From: WHSW01 sp963722175
Lineage (GTDB): Bacteria > Actinomycetota > Thermoleophilia > Solirubrobacterales > 70-9
Assembly (NCBI GenBank): GCA_963722175.1
Contig: CAVRKA010000004.1
Span: forward strand, 124,001-188,000
DNA length: 64,000 nt
Direction of reading: 5' to 3'
Shown here: piece by piece, positions 39,558-48,488 of the stretch
Numbering within the stretch: the stretch's first letter is position 1
Layout of the letters: each line of letters begins with the position of its first letter
Notes under the pieces: model-generated
Told to the model about the DNA's origin: nothing
The model's input: only the letters and a program-made list of their open reading frames with translations
The model's database searches: none
Translations under genes and position numbers: made by a program

Positions 39558-39571
39558 TGACTGGTCAGTCA
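39558..39571. promoter_or_regulatory. Candidate TetR-type operator before acyl-CoA dehydrogenase
   Basis: Dyad TGACTG-GT-CAGTCA, six-base arms around a two-base centre, 39 bp upstream of the dehydrogenase start. Sense-strand sequence before the thiolase start (about 46571-46581) keeps TGACTGA, matching 10 of 14 positions. Palindromes of this size are typical of TetR-family repressors of fatty-acid degradation. No such regulator gene is in the window. Confidence 0.5.
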
Positions 39572-39707
39572 GGTGTCGGGAAAGCATATGCGAACGGGCG
39601 GATCGGCACCACCGGTCACGCCCGCCGCTCGGGCTCTAGACGATTGATTTCGATTCGCGTGTGCGCGGGGGCGCGCGGGACCGAGCCGGGCGCGGACGGC
39701 GGACGAA

Positions 39708-39729
39708 GCCCGTACCGGTGGGTACGGGC
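39708..39729. repeat. 9-bp hairpin upstream of cell-wall-binding-like gene
   Basis: GCCCGTACC (39708-39716) pairs exactly with GGTACGGGC (39721-39729) around a GGTG loop. It lies in the 298-bp gap between the divergent acyl-CoA dehydrogenase (39519) and the gene starting at 39818, which otherwise holds the dyad at 39558-39571 and nothing else recognised. No T-tract follows, so it is more likely a 5' leader structure than a terminator. Confidence 0.4.
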
Positions 39730-39817
39730 GAGGACGACGGGTGCGATCCGGCGACGGTATCCGTGCGTCATCCGCGTGCGCGGGAATCGGAATCACTCGT
39801 CTAGCCTGCCCCCTCCC

Positions 39818-41158
39818 GTGCTCTCGAGCATCCGCTACTTCGTTTCCGACGTCTTCCACTGGATCTGGAGCCACCGGCTGGTCAGCGTCGGGATCCTGGT
39901 CGCGGTGGTCGCGGTCGGCGGCGGGGTCTACCTCGCGGCCACCGCCGGGGATGGCGACGGGGTCACCGAGGCCGACACCGCTCCGCTGCCCGCACCGCAG
40001 GTCGTGATCAAGGAGGCGCCGGCGCCCGAGGAGACCGGGGACCTGGGCTTTCCGAGTTTCGCGACCAAGAACACCACCAGGGTCGCGGGCGCCGACCCGA
40101 TCGCCGATGCGGCGGCGGTCGCCCTCGCCGTCTATCCGTCGACGGGCGCCGCCCCCGGCCCGGACGCCGTCACGCTCGTCGACGCCGGCGACTGGGCGGC
40201 CGGGGTGGCGGCCGCGTCGCTGGTCGCCGCACCGGTCGGGGCTCCGTTGCTGGTCACCGAGTCCGGCGAGCTGCCGGTGCTGACCGACGAAGCGCTCCGC
40301 CAGCTGGGCCCGAAGGGGTCCGCGGCAACCGCCGGGCGCGAGGCGTTCGTGATCGGCTCGGCCGCAGCGCCGGACGGGTACGAGGTGCTCGAAATCGAGG
40401 GCTCCGACGCCGCCGAGCTCGCGGCCGAGATCGACAAGCTCCGCGAGCGCCTCGCCGGCGAGCCCGCGGCGATCGTCGTCGCCAGCGCCGACGACCCCGC
40501 GTACGCGATGCCGGCGGCCGGCTGGGCGGCACGCTCGGGAGACCCGGTGCTGTTCGCCCGGCGGGACTCGCTCCCGGAGGCGACCGAGAAGGCGCTGCGC
40601 CGTCACGACGGAGTCCCGGTGTTCGTGCTCGGGCCGGAAGCGGCGATCGGCGAGCAGACGATGAAGGCGATCGAGCACGTCGCCCCCGGCGCCGAGCGCA
40701 TCGCGGCCGACGGCCCGGTCGAGAACGCGATCGCGTTCGCCCGCTACACGAGCGACGGGTTCGGCTGGAACATCAACGACCCCGGCCACGGCTTCGTGAT
40801 CGCCAACACCGACCGGCCGCTCGACGCCGCGGCCGCCGCCCCGCTCTCGGCGAGCGGCACGTGGGGGCCGCTGCTGGTGACCGACGACAGCGAGGCCCTG
40901 CCCGCGGCGCTGGACGGCTACCTGCTCGACCTGAAGCCCGGATACGACGAGGATCCGACCCGCGCGCTCTACAACCACGTCTGGCTGATCGGCGACACCT
41001 CGGCGCTCTCGGTCGGCCTCCAGGCCGAGGTCGACGAGCTCGCCGAGGTCGCCCCGGTAACGTCCGGATCCGGCTCGGGGCTTGGCCCCGCACCCGGCGT
41101 TCCCGAGTCGCAGCCCGACGAGACGGCCACGACCCCGGATTCAGACCAAGGGAAATGA
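39818..41158 (+). CDS. Membrane-anchored cell-wall-binding-repeat-like protein
   Basis: 446 residues from GTG 39818. One TM (about 20-45, LVSVGILVAVVAVGGGVYLAAT), a short Pro/Glu linker, then repeated Rossmann-like units: AVALAVYPSTG, AVTLVDAGDWAAGVAAASLVAAPVGAPLLVT, AFVIGSAAA, AAIVVASADDPAYAMPAAGWAA and GFVIANTDRPLDAAAAAPLSA. This layout matches the CW_binding_2 (PF04122-like) repeat, usually found in surface proteins that bind wall polymers. The tail is Ser/Pro/Thr-rich. Forms an overlapping unit with the next two genes. Confidence 0.75.
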   Translation: MLSSIRYFVSDVFHWIWSHRLVSVGILVAVVAVGGGVYLAATAGDGDGVTEADTAPLPAPQVVIKEAPAPEETGDLGFPSFATKNTTRVAGADPIADAAAVALAVYPSTGAAPGPDAVTLVDAGDWAAGVAAASLVAAPVGAPLLVTESGELPVLTDEALRQLGPKGSAATAGREAFVIGSAAAPDGYEVLEIEGSDAAELAAEIDKLRERLAGEPAAIVVASADDPAYAMPAAGWAARSGDPVLFARRDSLPEATEKALRRHDGVPVFVLGPEAAIGEQTMKAIEHVAPGAERIAADGPVENAIAFARYTSDGFGWNINDPGHGFVIANTDRPLDAAAAAPLSASGTWGPLLVTDDSEALPAALDGYLLDLKPGYDEDPTRALYNHVWLIGDTSALSVGLQAEVDELAEVAPVTSGSGSGLGPAPGVPESQPDETATTPDSDQGK

Positions 41159-41388
41159 GCGAGAGCGAAAGGCCGGACCGGCTCAGCGGGCGTGAGATCA
41201 CGGTCGAGGACATCCGCGCGCTCGCCGGCCCCTCGACGCCCCACTTCGCGCTCCAGATCCGCAACCGGATCGAGCGCCTGATCGAGCCGCTGCCGCCCGA
41301 CCACCCGGCGAGGGTCGAGGGCGAGCGTCAGATCGAGCGGCTGACGGCGCTCGCCCTGCACTCGGGCGACCCGCGGGGACCGGAGTGA
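41155..41388 (+). CDS. Small conserved-looking protein, unknown function
   Basis: 77 residues from ATG 41155, overlapping the upstream stop (ATGA) with ribosome-binding site AAGGGAA. Charged and helical: REITVEDIRALAGPSTPHFALQIRNRIERLIEPLPPDHPARVEGERQIERLTALA. The pattern of Arg/Glu with regular Leu suggests a helical hairpin. Not recognised. Its stop overlaps the methyltransferase start (GTGA), so the three genes are translationally coupled. Confidence 0.7.
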   Translation: MSESERPDRLSGREITVEDIRALAGPSTPHFALQIRNRIERLIEPLPPDHPARVEGERQIERLTALALHSGDPRGPE

Positions 41389-42173
41389 CGACCGAGACCC
41401 CGGCAGGCGCCCTCGGGCGCACCACCGCGCTGCTCACCGAACACGCTGCCGAGCTCGCCGCCGGGCGGGGCCTCAACGACGCCGGCTACCTCGATCTGCT
41501 CGAGCGCGAGCTCGAGTCGACCGGCGCGACCCAGGACCTGATGGTCACGCGAATCGTGCCGGCGATCTACGAGCGCTACTGGCGCCCCGCCCTTGGGCGG
41601 CTGTTCAAGGGCGTCACCGGCCCCGGAATGGCCGAGGAGATCAGGATCGCCCGCCTGCTGCTCGGCCTCAGCGAGGGCGACGTGGTCCTCGACGTCGCCT
41701 GCGGGCCCGGCAACTTCACCCGCGAGTTCGCCCGCGCCGTCGGCCCGCAAGGGCTCGCGGTCGGGATTGATGCCTCACGCACGATGCTCGAGCGCGGCGG
41801 CGCCGAGCTGCGGCGCGCCGCGACCTCGAACGTGACCCTGATTCGCGGCGACGCGACCGAGCTTCCCTTCGGCGACGCGAGCTTCGACGCCACCTGCTGC
41901 TTCGCCGCCCTGCACCTGTTCCCGGACCCGTTCGCCGGGCTCGACGAGATGGCGCGGGTGCTGAGGCCTGGCGGGCGGATCGCGCTGATGACCTCGGTCC
42001 GGCGCGAGGTGACGCTGAAGCCGCTGAAGCCGGTCCTGGAGCGCGCCAGCGGGATCCGGATCTTCGAGGGCGACGAGGTCGTCGCGGCGCTCGAGCAGCG
42101 CGGCTTCGAGGGGATCCACCGGCGGCTGTCGGGCCTGGTGCAGTTCGTCGGCGGGCGGCTGGCTGTCGGTTAG
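41385..42173 (+). CDS. Class I SAM-dependent methyltransferase
   Basis: 262 residues from GTG 41385. SAM-binding motif I is VLDVACGPGNF (about 105-115), motif II-like GIDASRTML, GDATELPFGDASFD, and motif III-like VLRPGGRIALMTSV. An N-terminal 90-residue helical domain precedes it (LLTEHAAELAAGRGLND, YERYWRPALGRLFKG). Resembles the ubiquinone/menaquinone or small-molecule methyltransferases. Substrate unknown. Confidence 0.88.
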   Translation: MTTETPAGALGRTTALLTEHAAELAAGRGLNDAGYLDLLERELESTGATQDLMVTRIVPAIYERYWRPALGRLFKGVTGPGMAEEIRIARLLLGLSEGDVVLDVACGPGNFTREFARAVGPQGLAVGIDASRTMLERGGAELRRAATSNVTLIRGDATELPFGDASFDATCCFAALHLFPDPFAGLDEMARVLRPGGRIALMTSVRREVTLKPLKPVLERASGIRIFEGDEVVAALEQRGFEGIHRRLSGLVQFVGGRLAVG

Positions 42174-42211
42174 GGTCGTCCCGACGGGGCGACTCGACGA
42201 AAGGAGGCGCG

Positions 42212-42613
42212 ATGGGCGCCGAGGACAACCTGGCCACCGTGAAGGGGATTTACCAGGCGTTCGGAGCCGGCGACGTGCAGGCGATCCTCGACCAGCTGAC
42301 CGACGACGTCGACTGGGCGGCCGACGCCGCTTCAGACGCGGCACCCTGGTGGGGACAGCGAACTGGCAAGGATCAGGTCCCAGGCTTCTTCCAGGCGATC
42401 GGCGAGACGGTCGACGTGACCGAGTTCGAGCCGATCGGCTTCGCCGCGAACGACGACGAGGTGATGGTCTTCCTGCGCTTCGGCAGCAGGTCGAAGGCGA
42501 CCGGTCGGGAGGCGTCGATGAACATCCACCACTACTGGCACTTCCGAGACGGCAAGGTCGACAAGTACCGCGGCTCAGAGGACACCGCGCAGACGGCCTC
42601 GATCCTCGCGTAG
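42212..42613 (+). CDS. SnoaL-like NTF2-fold protein (limonene-epoxide-hydrolase-like)
   Basis: 133 residues from ATG 42212 with a strong AGGAGG site. NTF2 motifs: NLATVKGIYQAFGAGDVQAILDQLTDDVDWAADA, PWWGQRTGKDQVPGFFQAIGETVDVTEFEPIGFAANDDEVMVFLRFG, and HHYWHFRDGKVDKYRGSEDTA. Matches the SnoaL family; its catalytic role is unknown. Its stop touches the stop of the convergent antiporter gene with no gap. Confidence 0.87.
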   Translation: MGAEDNLATVKGIYQAFGAGDVQAILDQLTDDVDWAADAASDAAPWWGQRTGKDQVPGFFQAIGETVDVTEFEPIGFAANDDEVMVFLRFGSRSKATGREASMNIHHYWHFRDGKVDKYRGSEDTAQTASILA

Positions 42614-43789
42614 CTACCGCGCCGGGCGCAACAGCCCGAGCGCCGTGATCGGGAAGACGAGCACGGTGACGAGGCCGGCGGCGATGAACCCGGCCGAGGT
42701 CGCAGCGTCGATCAGGCCGAGGTCCTGGCCGATCGCCGTGGCGGCGACGATGAACGGCAGCGAGGTCGCCTGCAACAGGCCGGCGGCGATCACCCGGCGG
42801 CGCTCGAGCTGCCCGCGGTAGAGCAGCGCCGGAACGCCGCGGGCGAAGACGAGCGCCGCGACGAAGGCCGGGATCGAGGCGATCGCCGTGCCGGAGGCAA
42901 ACAGCGCGTCGAGGTCGAACCTGATGCCGCTGGAGACGAAGAAGACGGGGATGAAGACCCCGAAGCCGACCGCGGCGAGTTTCTTGCGGAACTCCGGGTG
43001 GGTCATTCCCTGGTCCTGGTCGAGATGGTTGAGGATCGCTCCGGCGGCGAAGGCGCCGAGGATCAGCTCGAGCCCCAGCTGCTCGGCGAGCGCGACCATT
43101 CCGATCAGCAGCACGAACGCGCCGCGGACGCGGATCTGGGCGCTGGTGTCCTGGAGCCGGACCAGGGCGGCCGAGATCCGCCGCGAGCGCTCGGCCTCCA
43201 TGACGCCGATCGCGACGGCGGCGATCACGAGCACGAACAGCCCGATCAGGATCAGCTTCGCGCCGATCCCCGACGACTCGCCCGAAAAGAGCAGCGTCAG
43301 CAGCAGGACGGATGCGAAGTCGGCGATCGAGGCCGCGGCGATCACCAGCTGGCCGAACCTCGAGGAGACCTCCCCTGAGTCCTGGAGCACCGGGACGATC
43401 ACCCCGAGCGAGGTCGAGGCGAGGATGATGGCGATGAGCAGCGGCTCGTCGGCGACCCCGGCGAGGTCGAGCACGAGCCCCGCGACGACTGCGAGGGCGA
43501 GCGAGACGGCGAAGCCGAGCGAGGCAGCCCGCAGGAGGCGGCCGCGCAGCGCCGCGAGGTCGATCTCGAGCCCGGCGAGGAAGAGCAGGAAGGCGAGCCC
43601 GACCAGCGACAGGACCTCGACCGGCTCGTCGATCTCGACCCAGCCGAGGACGGCGGGGCCGATCAGGATCCCGATCACGATCTCGAGCACGACCGACGGC
43701 AGCCGCAGGCCCGGCACCAGGCCGAGCAACAGCGGCGCCGCGAATCCCGCCGCGACGACGATCAGCAGGTTCGCGAACGAGATCTCCAT
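42614..43789 (-). CDS. Monovalent cation:proton antiporter (CPA2/Kef type)
   Basis: 391 residues from ATG 43789, about 12 TM segments. Markers: LPSVVLEIVIGILIGPAVLG, GLAFLLFLAGLEIDL with the Glu-Ile-Asp, IILASTSLGVIVPVLQDSGE, SIADFASVLLL with an Asp in TM5-6, and FFVSSGIRFDL. Lacks the KTN/TrkA-N cytoplasmic domain of full KefB/C, so it is a stripped-down transport core. Probably exchanges K+ or Na+ for H+. Confidence 0.92.
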   Translation of the reverse strand: MEISFANLLIVVAAGFAAPLLLGLVPGLRLPSVVLEIVIGILIGPAVLGWVEIDEPVEVLSLVGLAFLLFLAGLEIDLAALRGRLLRAASLGFAVSLALAVVAGLVLDLAGVADEPLLIAIILASTSLGVIVPVLQDSGEVSSRFGQLVIAAASIADFASVLLLTLLFSGESSGIGAKLILIGLFVLVIAAVAIGVMEAERSRRISAALVRLQDTSAQIRVRGAFVLLIGMVALAEQLGLELILGAFAAGAILNHLDQDQGMTHPEFRKKLAAVGFGVFIPVFFVSSGIRFDLDALFASGTAIASIPAFVAALVFARGVPALLYRGQLERRRVIAAGLLQATSLPFIVAATAIGQDLGLIDAATSAGFIAAGLVTVLVFPITALGLLRPAR

Positions 43790-43862
43790 GCTGACCGTGG
43801 GTCCGCCCCGCGCGCCTGCCGTTACGCGGCGGGCCCGGCCGGGCTCAGATCAGCCGGAAGCG

Positions 43863-44354
43863 TCAGGTGTCGAGCCCGCAGTCGTCGAATCCGTACTCGG
43901 CCGCCAGCCGCGACGCCTCGACGATCGCGAGCGGGGGGCCGTCGGCGAGCGACCCGGGGTCCGCCTCGGCCTCGGCGAGCCCGTCGTCGAAGGCGTCGTT
44001 GATCTGGTTGACCGCGTCCTCCTCGCCGGCCGGGATCGGAATCGTGCGGATCTGCTCGATCTGGCGGCGCATGATCGGCACGTAGTAGTCGTTGACGAAC
44101 GCCTCGAGGTCCTCGGGGGAGGGCTGCTGGTCGCCGAACTGCTCGCTCGCCGCCTCGTCGAGCTCGTTCTCGGCCTGGCGGCAGTACTTGTCGGCGGCGA
44201 GGTGATAGGAGATCGAGTCGGTTGGCGCCTCGCCGCTGAACCCGGTCACCGCCTCGGCGGCGGTCGTCGAGGAGTCGTCGTCGCCGCAGCCGGCCGTCGC
44301 CAGTCCCCCAAGGACGGCGAGCGCGACCAGCGCGATCAGCGGGCGACGCCTCAT
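43863..44354 (-). CDS. Tandem lipoprotein paralogue 3
   Basis: 163 residues from ATG 44354. Lipoprotein signal (LGGLATAGC) then a helical domain: YHLAADKYCRQAENELDEAASEQFG, EAFVNDYYVPIMRRQIEQIRTIPIPAGEEDAVNQINDAFDDGLAEAEADPGSLADGPPLAIVEASRLAAEYGFDDCG. Two cysteines bracket the helical domain. This order (lipobox, Cys, long helices, R-x-I/L-x-x-P-x-P, A-x-x-Y-G, Cys) is shared with the genes at 44351 and 44854. Overlaps the previous gene by 4 bp. Function unknown. Confidence 0.78.
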   Translation of the reverse strand: MRRRPLIALVALAVLGGLATAGCGDDDSSTTAAEAVTGFSGEAPTDSISYHLAADKYCRQAENELDEAASEQFGDQQPSPEDLEAFVNDYYVPIMRRQIEQIRTIPIPAGEEDAVNQINDAFDDGLAEAEADPGSLADGPPLAIVEASRLAAEYGFDDCGLDT

Positions 44355-44842
44355 TTCGGGGCGACGCAGACGGTCAGGCCGGAGTCGCGGGCCAGTTGGT
44401 TTGCGCGGTCGAACAGCGGACTGCCGGCACGGGGGCCAATCGCTTCGGGATCCCCCGCGAGTCGCGTGGTGGCTTCGTCGGCGCTTTCGAGCATGGCTTC
44501 GATCGTTTCCCGATCGGCGGCAGGAGTAGGCAGCCGCCGCAGGGCGACGACCTCACTGCGGTAAAGGGGCACGATCTCGTCCTCCACGAAGGCCTTCAGC
44601 TCGCCCGCCTCGCCGGCGTCCAGGTCGCCGTGGTGAAACTTGGTCCGGGCGATGTCGATCGAGCGCTTCACCTGGGCGCAGATCGGGTCGGCGCGAGCCA
44701 CGAACTCGCTCCGGGTCTGCCCCTGCACGGCGGCGGCCCCGGCCGGCTCCGCTGTCGAGGTCGCCTCGTCATTCTCACCGCAGCCGACCCCCCACCCGGC
44801 AAGTGGCACCGCGATCGCCAGGCTCAGCGTGCGACTGCGCAT
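44351..44842 (-). CDS. Tandem lipoprotein paralogue 2
   Basis: 163 residues from ATG 44842 (the longer start at 44869 precedes the signal peptide and is unlikely). Lipobox WGVGCGEN. Helical domain with FVARADPICAQVKRSIDIARTKFHHGD, FVEDEIVPLYRSEVVALRRLPTPAADRETIEAMLESADEATTRLAGDPEAIG and LARDSGLTVCV. Two Cys as in its neighbours. It is the middle of three adjacent paralogues on the minus strand, coupled to the next by ATGA. Confidence 0.78.
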   Translation of the reverse strand: MRSRTLSLAIAVPLAGWGVGCGENDEATSTAEPAGAAAVQGQTRSEFVARADPICAQVKRSIDIARTKFHHGDLDAGEAGELKAFVEDEIVPLYRSEVVALRRLPTPAADRETIEAMLESADEATTRLAGDPEAIGPRAGSPLFDRANQLARDSGLTVCVAPK

Positions 44843-44853
44843 CCGCTGCGACC

Positions 44854-45329
44854 CTACCTGACGTCGCACTCGACCGAACCGTAGCTGCGCGCCAGCCGCC
44901 CGGCCTCGCGCAACGCCGGCGGCGGCCCGTCGAGGACACCCGCGGGGTCGGCGCGGATCTGGGCGATCCCGCGCTCGGTCGCGCCGACGATCGCCTCGAT
45001 TTCGCGCCCGTCGCCGGTGGGCACGCCGAGCGCCCGGATTGCCCGCACCTCGGCCTCGAGCGCCGGGATCGCGACCCCGATCACCACCCGGCGCACCTCG
45101 GCCGGCGGAGGATCCGGGGGCCGGCCGCCAGGTCGTCCGCGGCCGCCTCGATCCGGGTGTTGGTCGAGTGGCAGATCCGATCGGCCTCGGCGACGAACTC
45201 GACCTTGGCCAGCGGCCGCGAGACGCCGGCCGGATAGCCGTCGTCGTCGGACTGGCCCCCGCCGCAGCCGGCGAGGGCAGTGCTCGTGACTAGCGCCAGC
45301 CCCGCGAGAGCGGACGCGAAGCGGAGCAT
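44854..45329 (-). CDS. Tandem lipoprotein paralogue 1 (frame-disrupted)
   Basis: ATG 45329 opens a lipoprotein signal (ALAGLALVTSTALAGC) and continues AEADRICHSTNTRIEAAADDLAAG. One base is missing near 45124, after which the other frame reads RPPDPPPAEVRRVVIGVAIPALEAEVRAIRALGVPTGDGREIEAIVGATERGIAQIRADPAGVLDGPPPALREAGRLARSYGSVECD. Corrected length 158 residues. It shares the two-cysteine helical architecture of the two following genes and is the first of the array. Confidence 0.72.
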
Positions 45330-45365
45330 CTCGCGGGCATCTATTGGGACGCTGATTGAGCGCGT

Positions 45366-46549
45366 CTAGACGCGCTCGATCAGCGTCCCCGTGCCGAGCC
45401 CGCCGCCGCAGCACATCGTCACCAGCCCGGTCTCCTTGTCGGAGCGCTCGAGCTCGTGCAGCAGGGTCGTGATCAGCCGCGCTCCGGTCGAGCCGAGCGG
45501 GTGGCCGATCGCGATCGCGCCGCCGTTGACGTTGACCCGATCCATGTCGGGGTCGAGCTCGCGGCGCCACGCGGCGACGACGGAGGCGAACGCCTCGTTG
45601 ATCTCGATCAGGTCGATGTCGCCGATCTTCATCCCGTTGCGCTCGAGGATCTTCTGCGTCGCGGGGATCGGGCCGGTGAGCATGATCACCGGGTCGACGC
45701 CGACCGTCGTCTGGTCGACGATCCGCGCCCGCGGCTTCAGCCCCAGCGCGTCCGCCTTCTCGCGCGTCATCAGCAGCACCGCGGCGGCGCCGTCGGAGAT
45801 CTGCGAGGAGTTGCCGGCGGTGACCTTGCCGTCCTCCTTGAACACCGTCTTCAGCCCGGCGAGGGCCTCGAGGCTGGTGTCGGGACGGATGCCCTGATCG
45901 GTCGTGTAGGTGTCGCCGTTGACCTGGAACGGGATCATCTCGCGGTCGAAGCGGCCCTCCTCGGTCGCCTTCGCGGCGAGCTGGTGGGAGCGCAGGCCGA
46001 TCTCGTCGAGCTCCGAGCGCGGGATCTCCCACTTGTCGGCGATCATCTCGGCCGAGATCCCCTGCGGGACGAGGTTGTAGCGCTCCATCAGCTGCGGGCT
46101 GAACGCGAAGCCGTGCTCCTTCTGGACCTCGAGCGAGTCGGCGAACGAGATGTGGCCCATGTGCTCGACCCCGCCGCCGATCGCGACGTCGTGGACGCCG
46201 GAGGCGACGAGGGCGGCGCGCGAAGTTGACGGCCTGCTGGGCCGAGCCGCACTGGCGGTCGACGGTGGTCGCCGGGGTCTCGATCGGCAGCCCGGCCTCG
46301 AGCCAGGCGTTGCGGCCGATGTTGATCGCCTGCTCGCCGAACTGCTGCACGCAGCCGGCGACGACGTCCTCGACCTCCGACGGCGTCGATCCCGGCCCGC
46401 TCGATCAGCTCGGTGTAGCTCTTCGCGAGCAGGGTCGACGGGTGGGTGTCCTTGTAGTAGCCCTTCTCCTCGTGCCCGCGGCCGACCGGAGTGCGCGCTG
46501 CCTCGACGATCACTACCTCGCGTCCTGAGAACTTGCCGTTGGCGGCCAT
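45366..46549 (-). CDS. Acetyl-CoA acyltransferase (thiolase; frame-disrupted)
   Basis: ATG 46549 with ribosome-binding site GGAGGAA. Thiolase for beta-oxidation: EAARTPVGRG, then (after insertions near 46388 and 46222 are removed) TVDRQCGSAQQA with nucleophilic Cys, GGVEHMGH, NSSQISDGAAAVLLM, EINEAFA, GGAIAIGHPLGSTGAR with the catalytic His, and MCCGGGLGTGTLIE with the second Cys. Corrected length 393 residues, the normal value. Upstream sequence resembles the acyl-CoA dehydrogenase operator. Confidence 0.93.
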
Positions 46550-46620
46550 CGCTTCCTCCAGAGATCGATCAGTCAGTTTTGTGATGGAACTTTGTGTGCC
46601 TAAGTCTAGTGGTGCCGGCA

Positions 46621-47483
46621 CTATCCGCGCGTCGCCTCGGACTCGGTGACCCCGGGGGGCGTCCAACCGGGGCCGCGGAAGACGACTCCGAGCTTGTCAC
46701 GAAAGCGCGTGCGCGCGCTTGATGTCGTGCCACATCGCGATGTACTCGTGGAAGGCGACCCGCACCGGCCGGAAGGTGCCGCAGCTGGGTCGTCAGCCCG
46801 TAGCGGACCCGCTCGCCCTCGGGCTCGTAGGTCCCGAACAGCCGGTCCCAGATGATCAGGATGCCGGCGTAGTTGCGGTCCAGGTACTGGTCGTTGACGC
46901 CGTGGTGGACGCGGTGGTGGGACGGGGTGTTGAAGACCGCCTCGAACCAGCGCGGCAGCTTGCGGATCTTCTCCGTGTGGATCCAGAACTGGTAGATCAG
47001 CGACCAGGCCTGCGCGAGCAGGACCATCCACGGCTCGAAGCCGACCGCCGGCATCCAGAGCCAGAACGGGAAGTAGGTCATCGGCACCCAGGTCTGGCGC
47101 AGCGCGGTCGAGAGGTTGTAGTGCTGGCTCGAGTGGTGGACGACGTGGCTGGCCCAGAAGCCGCGGCTCTCGTGCGAGATGCGGTGAAACCAGTAGTAGG
47201 AGAAGTCGTCGGCGAAGAACAGCAGCACCCAGACCCACCAGTCGCCGGGGTCGAGGCGCAGCGGGGTGAGCTCGTAGATCCCGACGTACGCGGCGAGGAC
47301 GACGAACTTCCAGCCGAAGTTGATCACCACGTTGCCGAGCCCCATCGTCAGGCTCGTTCGCGTGTCGCGCGCCTCGAATCCGATCAGGCCCTCGTTCTCG
47401 GCCCGTACCTGGCGAAAGGAGAGGTACTCGAGGACGAGCAGCAGGACGAAGAACGGGATCGCGTAGTAGAGGACCTCGGCCAT
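46621..47483 (-). CDS. Sterol desaturase/fatty-acid hydroxylase superfamily protein (frame-disrupted)
   Basis: ATG 47483. Four to five TM segments and the di-iron His clusters WFHRISHE, HVVHHSSQHYN and HRVHHGVNDQYLDRNYAG. The tail continues FRDKLGVVFRGPGWTPPGVTE in another frame: two single-base insertions (near 46785 and 46711) must be removed, giving 286 residues. The family hydroxylates or desaturates hydrophobic chains. It starts 63 bp from the divergent 3-hydroxyacyl-CoA dehydrogenase. Confidence 0.9.
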
Positions 47484-47546
47484 CGCGTCGCGCGTGATAG
47501 TAACCCTCGGCGATGGGAGGCCCTGAGGGTTATACGCGCGCCGGCT

Positions 47547-48343
47547 GTGGCGGGCAGCGGCGACGATCGCCTGCGGCCTGGCGGCCTGCGCGAGCCAGAC
47601 CGGGACGGTCCGCCTGCTGGCCCGCAGCGACGCCTCCGCGTGGCGGGCCGAGGAGTCCGCCCAGAGCGAGGCGAAGAAGCTCGACGGCGGCGCGCCGGAG
47701 CGGATCAAGGTGACCACCGAAGCGGCCGACCTCGCCGACTGCGACGTGGTCGTCGAGGCGATCGTCGAGGACCCCGACGCGAAGGGCGAGCTGCTCGCGC
47801 GGCTGGCAAGCGGCGGCACCCGCGGCCGACCTGGCGACGACGACGTCGTCGCTACACGATCGGCGAGCTCGCGGACGCCGCAGGCGTCCGCGAGCGCTTC
47901 TTCGGCCTCCACGTCTTCAACCCGGTGGCGCGGATGGAGCTGATCGAGCTCTGCCTTCCCGCCGGCCTGCGCGACGGTGTCCGCGAGCGGGCGCTCGCCT
48001 GGTGCCGGCGATGGGAAGACCGCGATCGAGGTCCCCGACCAGGCCGGGTTCGTCGTCAACCGGCTGCTGTTCCCGTACCTGTTCGAGGCCGTGCGCCTGA
48101 TGGAGGCGACCGGGATGAGCGCCGCCGACGTCGACGCCTGCATGCAGCTCGGCGCCGGCCACCCGATGGGCCCGCTGAAGCTGCTCGACTTCGTCGGCCT
48201 CGACGTCGCCGCCGCGATCGGCGAGAGCCTCGACGCGCGACGGCGCCGGCGGCGGCGCCGATCACGTCCCGGACCTGGTCCGCGAGCTGGTCGCCGAGGG
48301 CAAGCTCGGGCGGAAGTCCGGGAAGGGGTTCTTCGCGTACTAG
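47547..48343 (+). CDS. 3-hydroxyacyl-CoA dehydrogenase family protein (frame-disrupted)
   Basis: Start set at GTG 47547 (VAGSG, beginning of the NAD-binding loop), but a start at ATG 47513 followed by an indel is possible. Reading across five single-base insertions (near 47565, 47813, 47872, 48011 and 48239) gives 263 residues. They show the N-terminal Rossmann domain (GLAACASQTGTVRLLARS, ADLADCDVVVEAIVED, TIGELADAAGVRERFFGLHVFNPVARMELIE) and the C-terminal helical domain (AGFVVNRLLFPYLFEAVRLMEATG, GAGHPMGPLKLLDFVGLD, GKGFFAY). It completes the beta-oxidation set of the region. Confidence 0.85.
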
Positions 48344-48488
48344 CGGAGGGTTTGACGGCCATATCCCGGTCAATCCCGCACTCGATACAGCCACCGGACC
48401 GGGCGGCCCTGGACGAACCGCATGTTGACCATCTCTGCGAAGGTCAGCGTGCGGCTCGCCGACCCACAGAGCGCGCCTCGAGCGGCCG

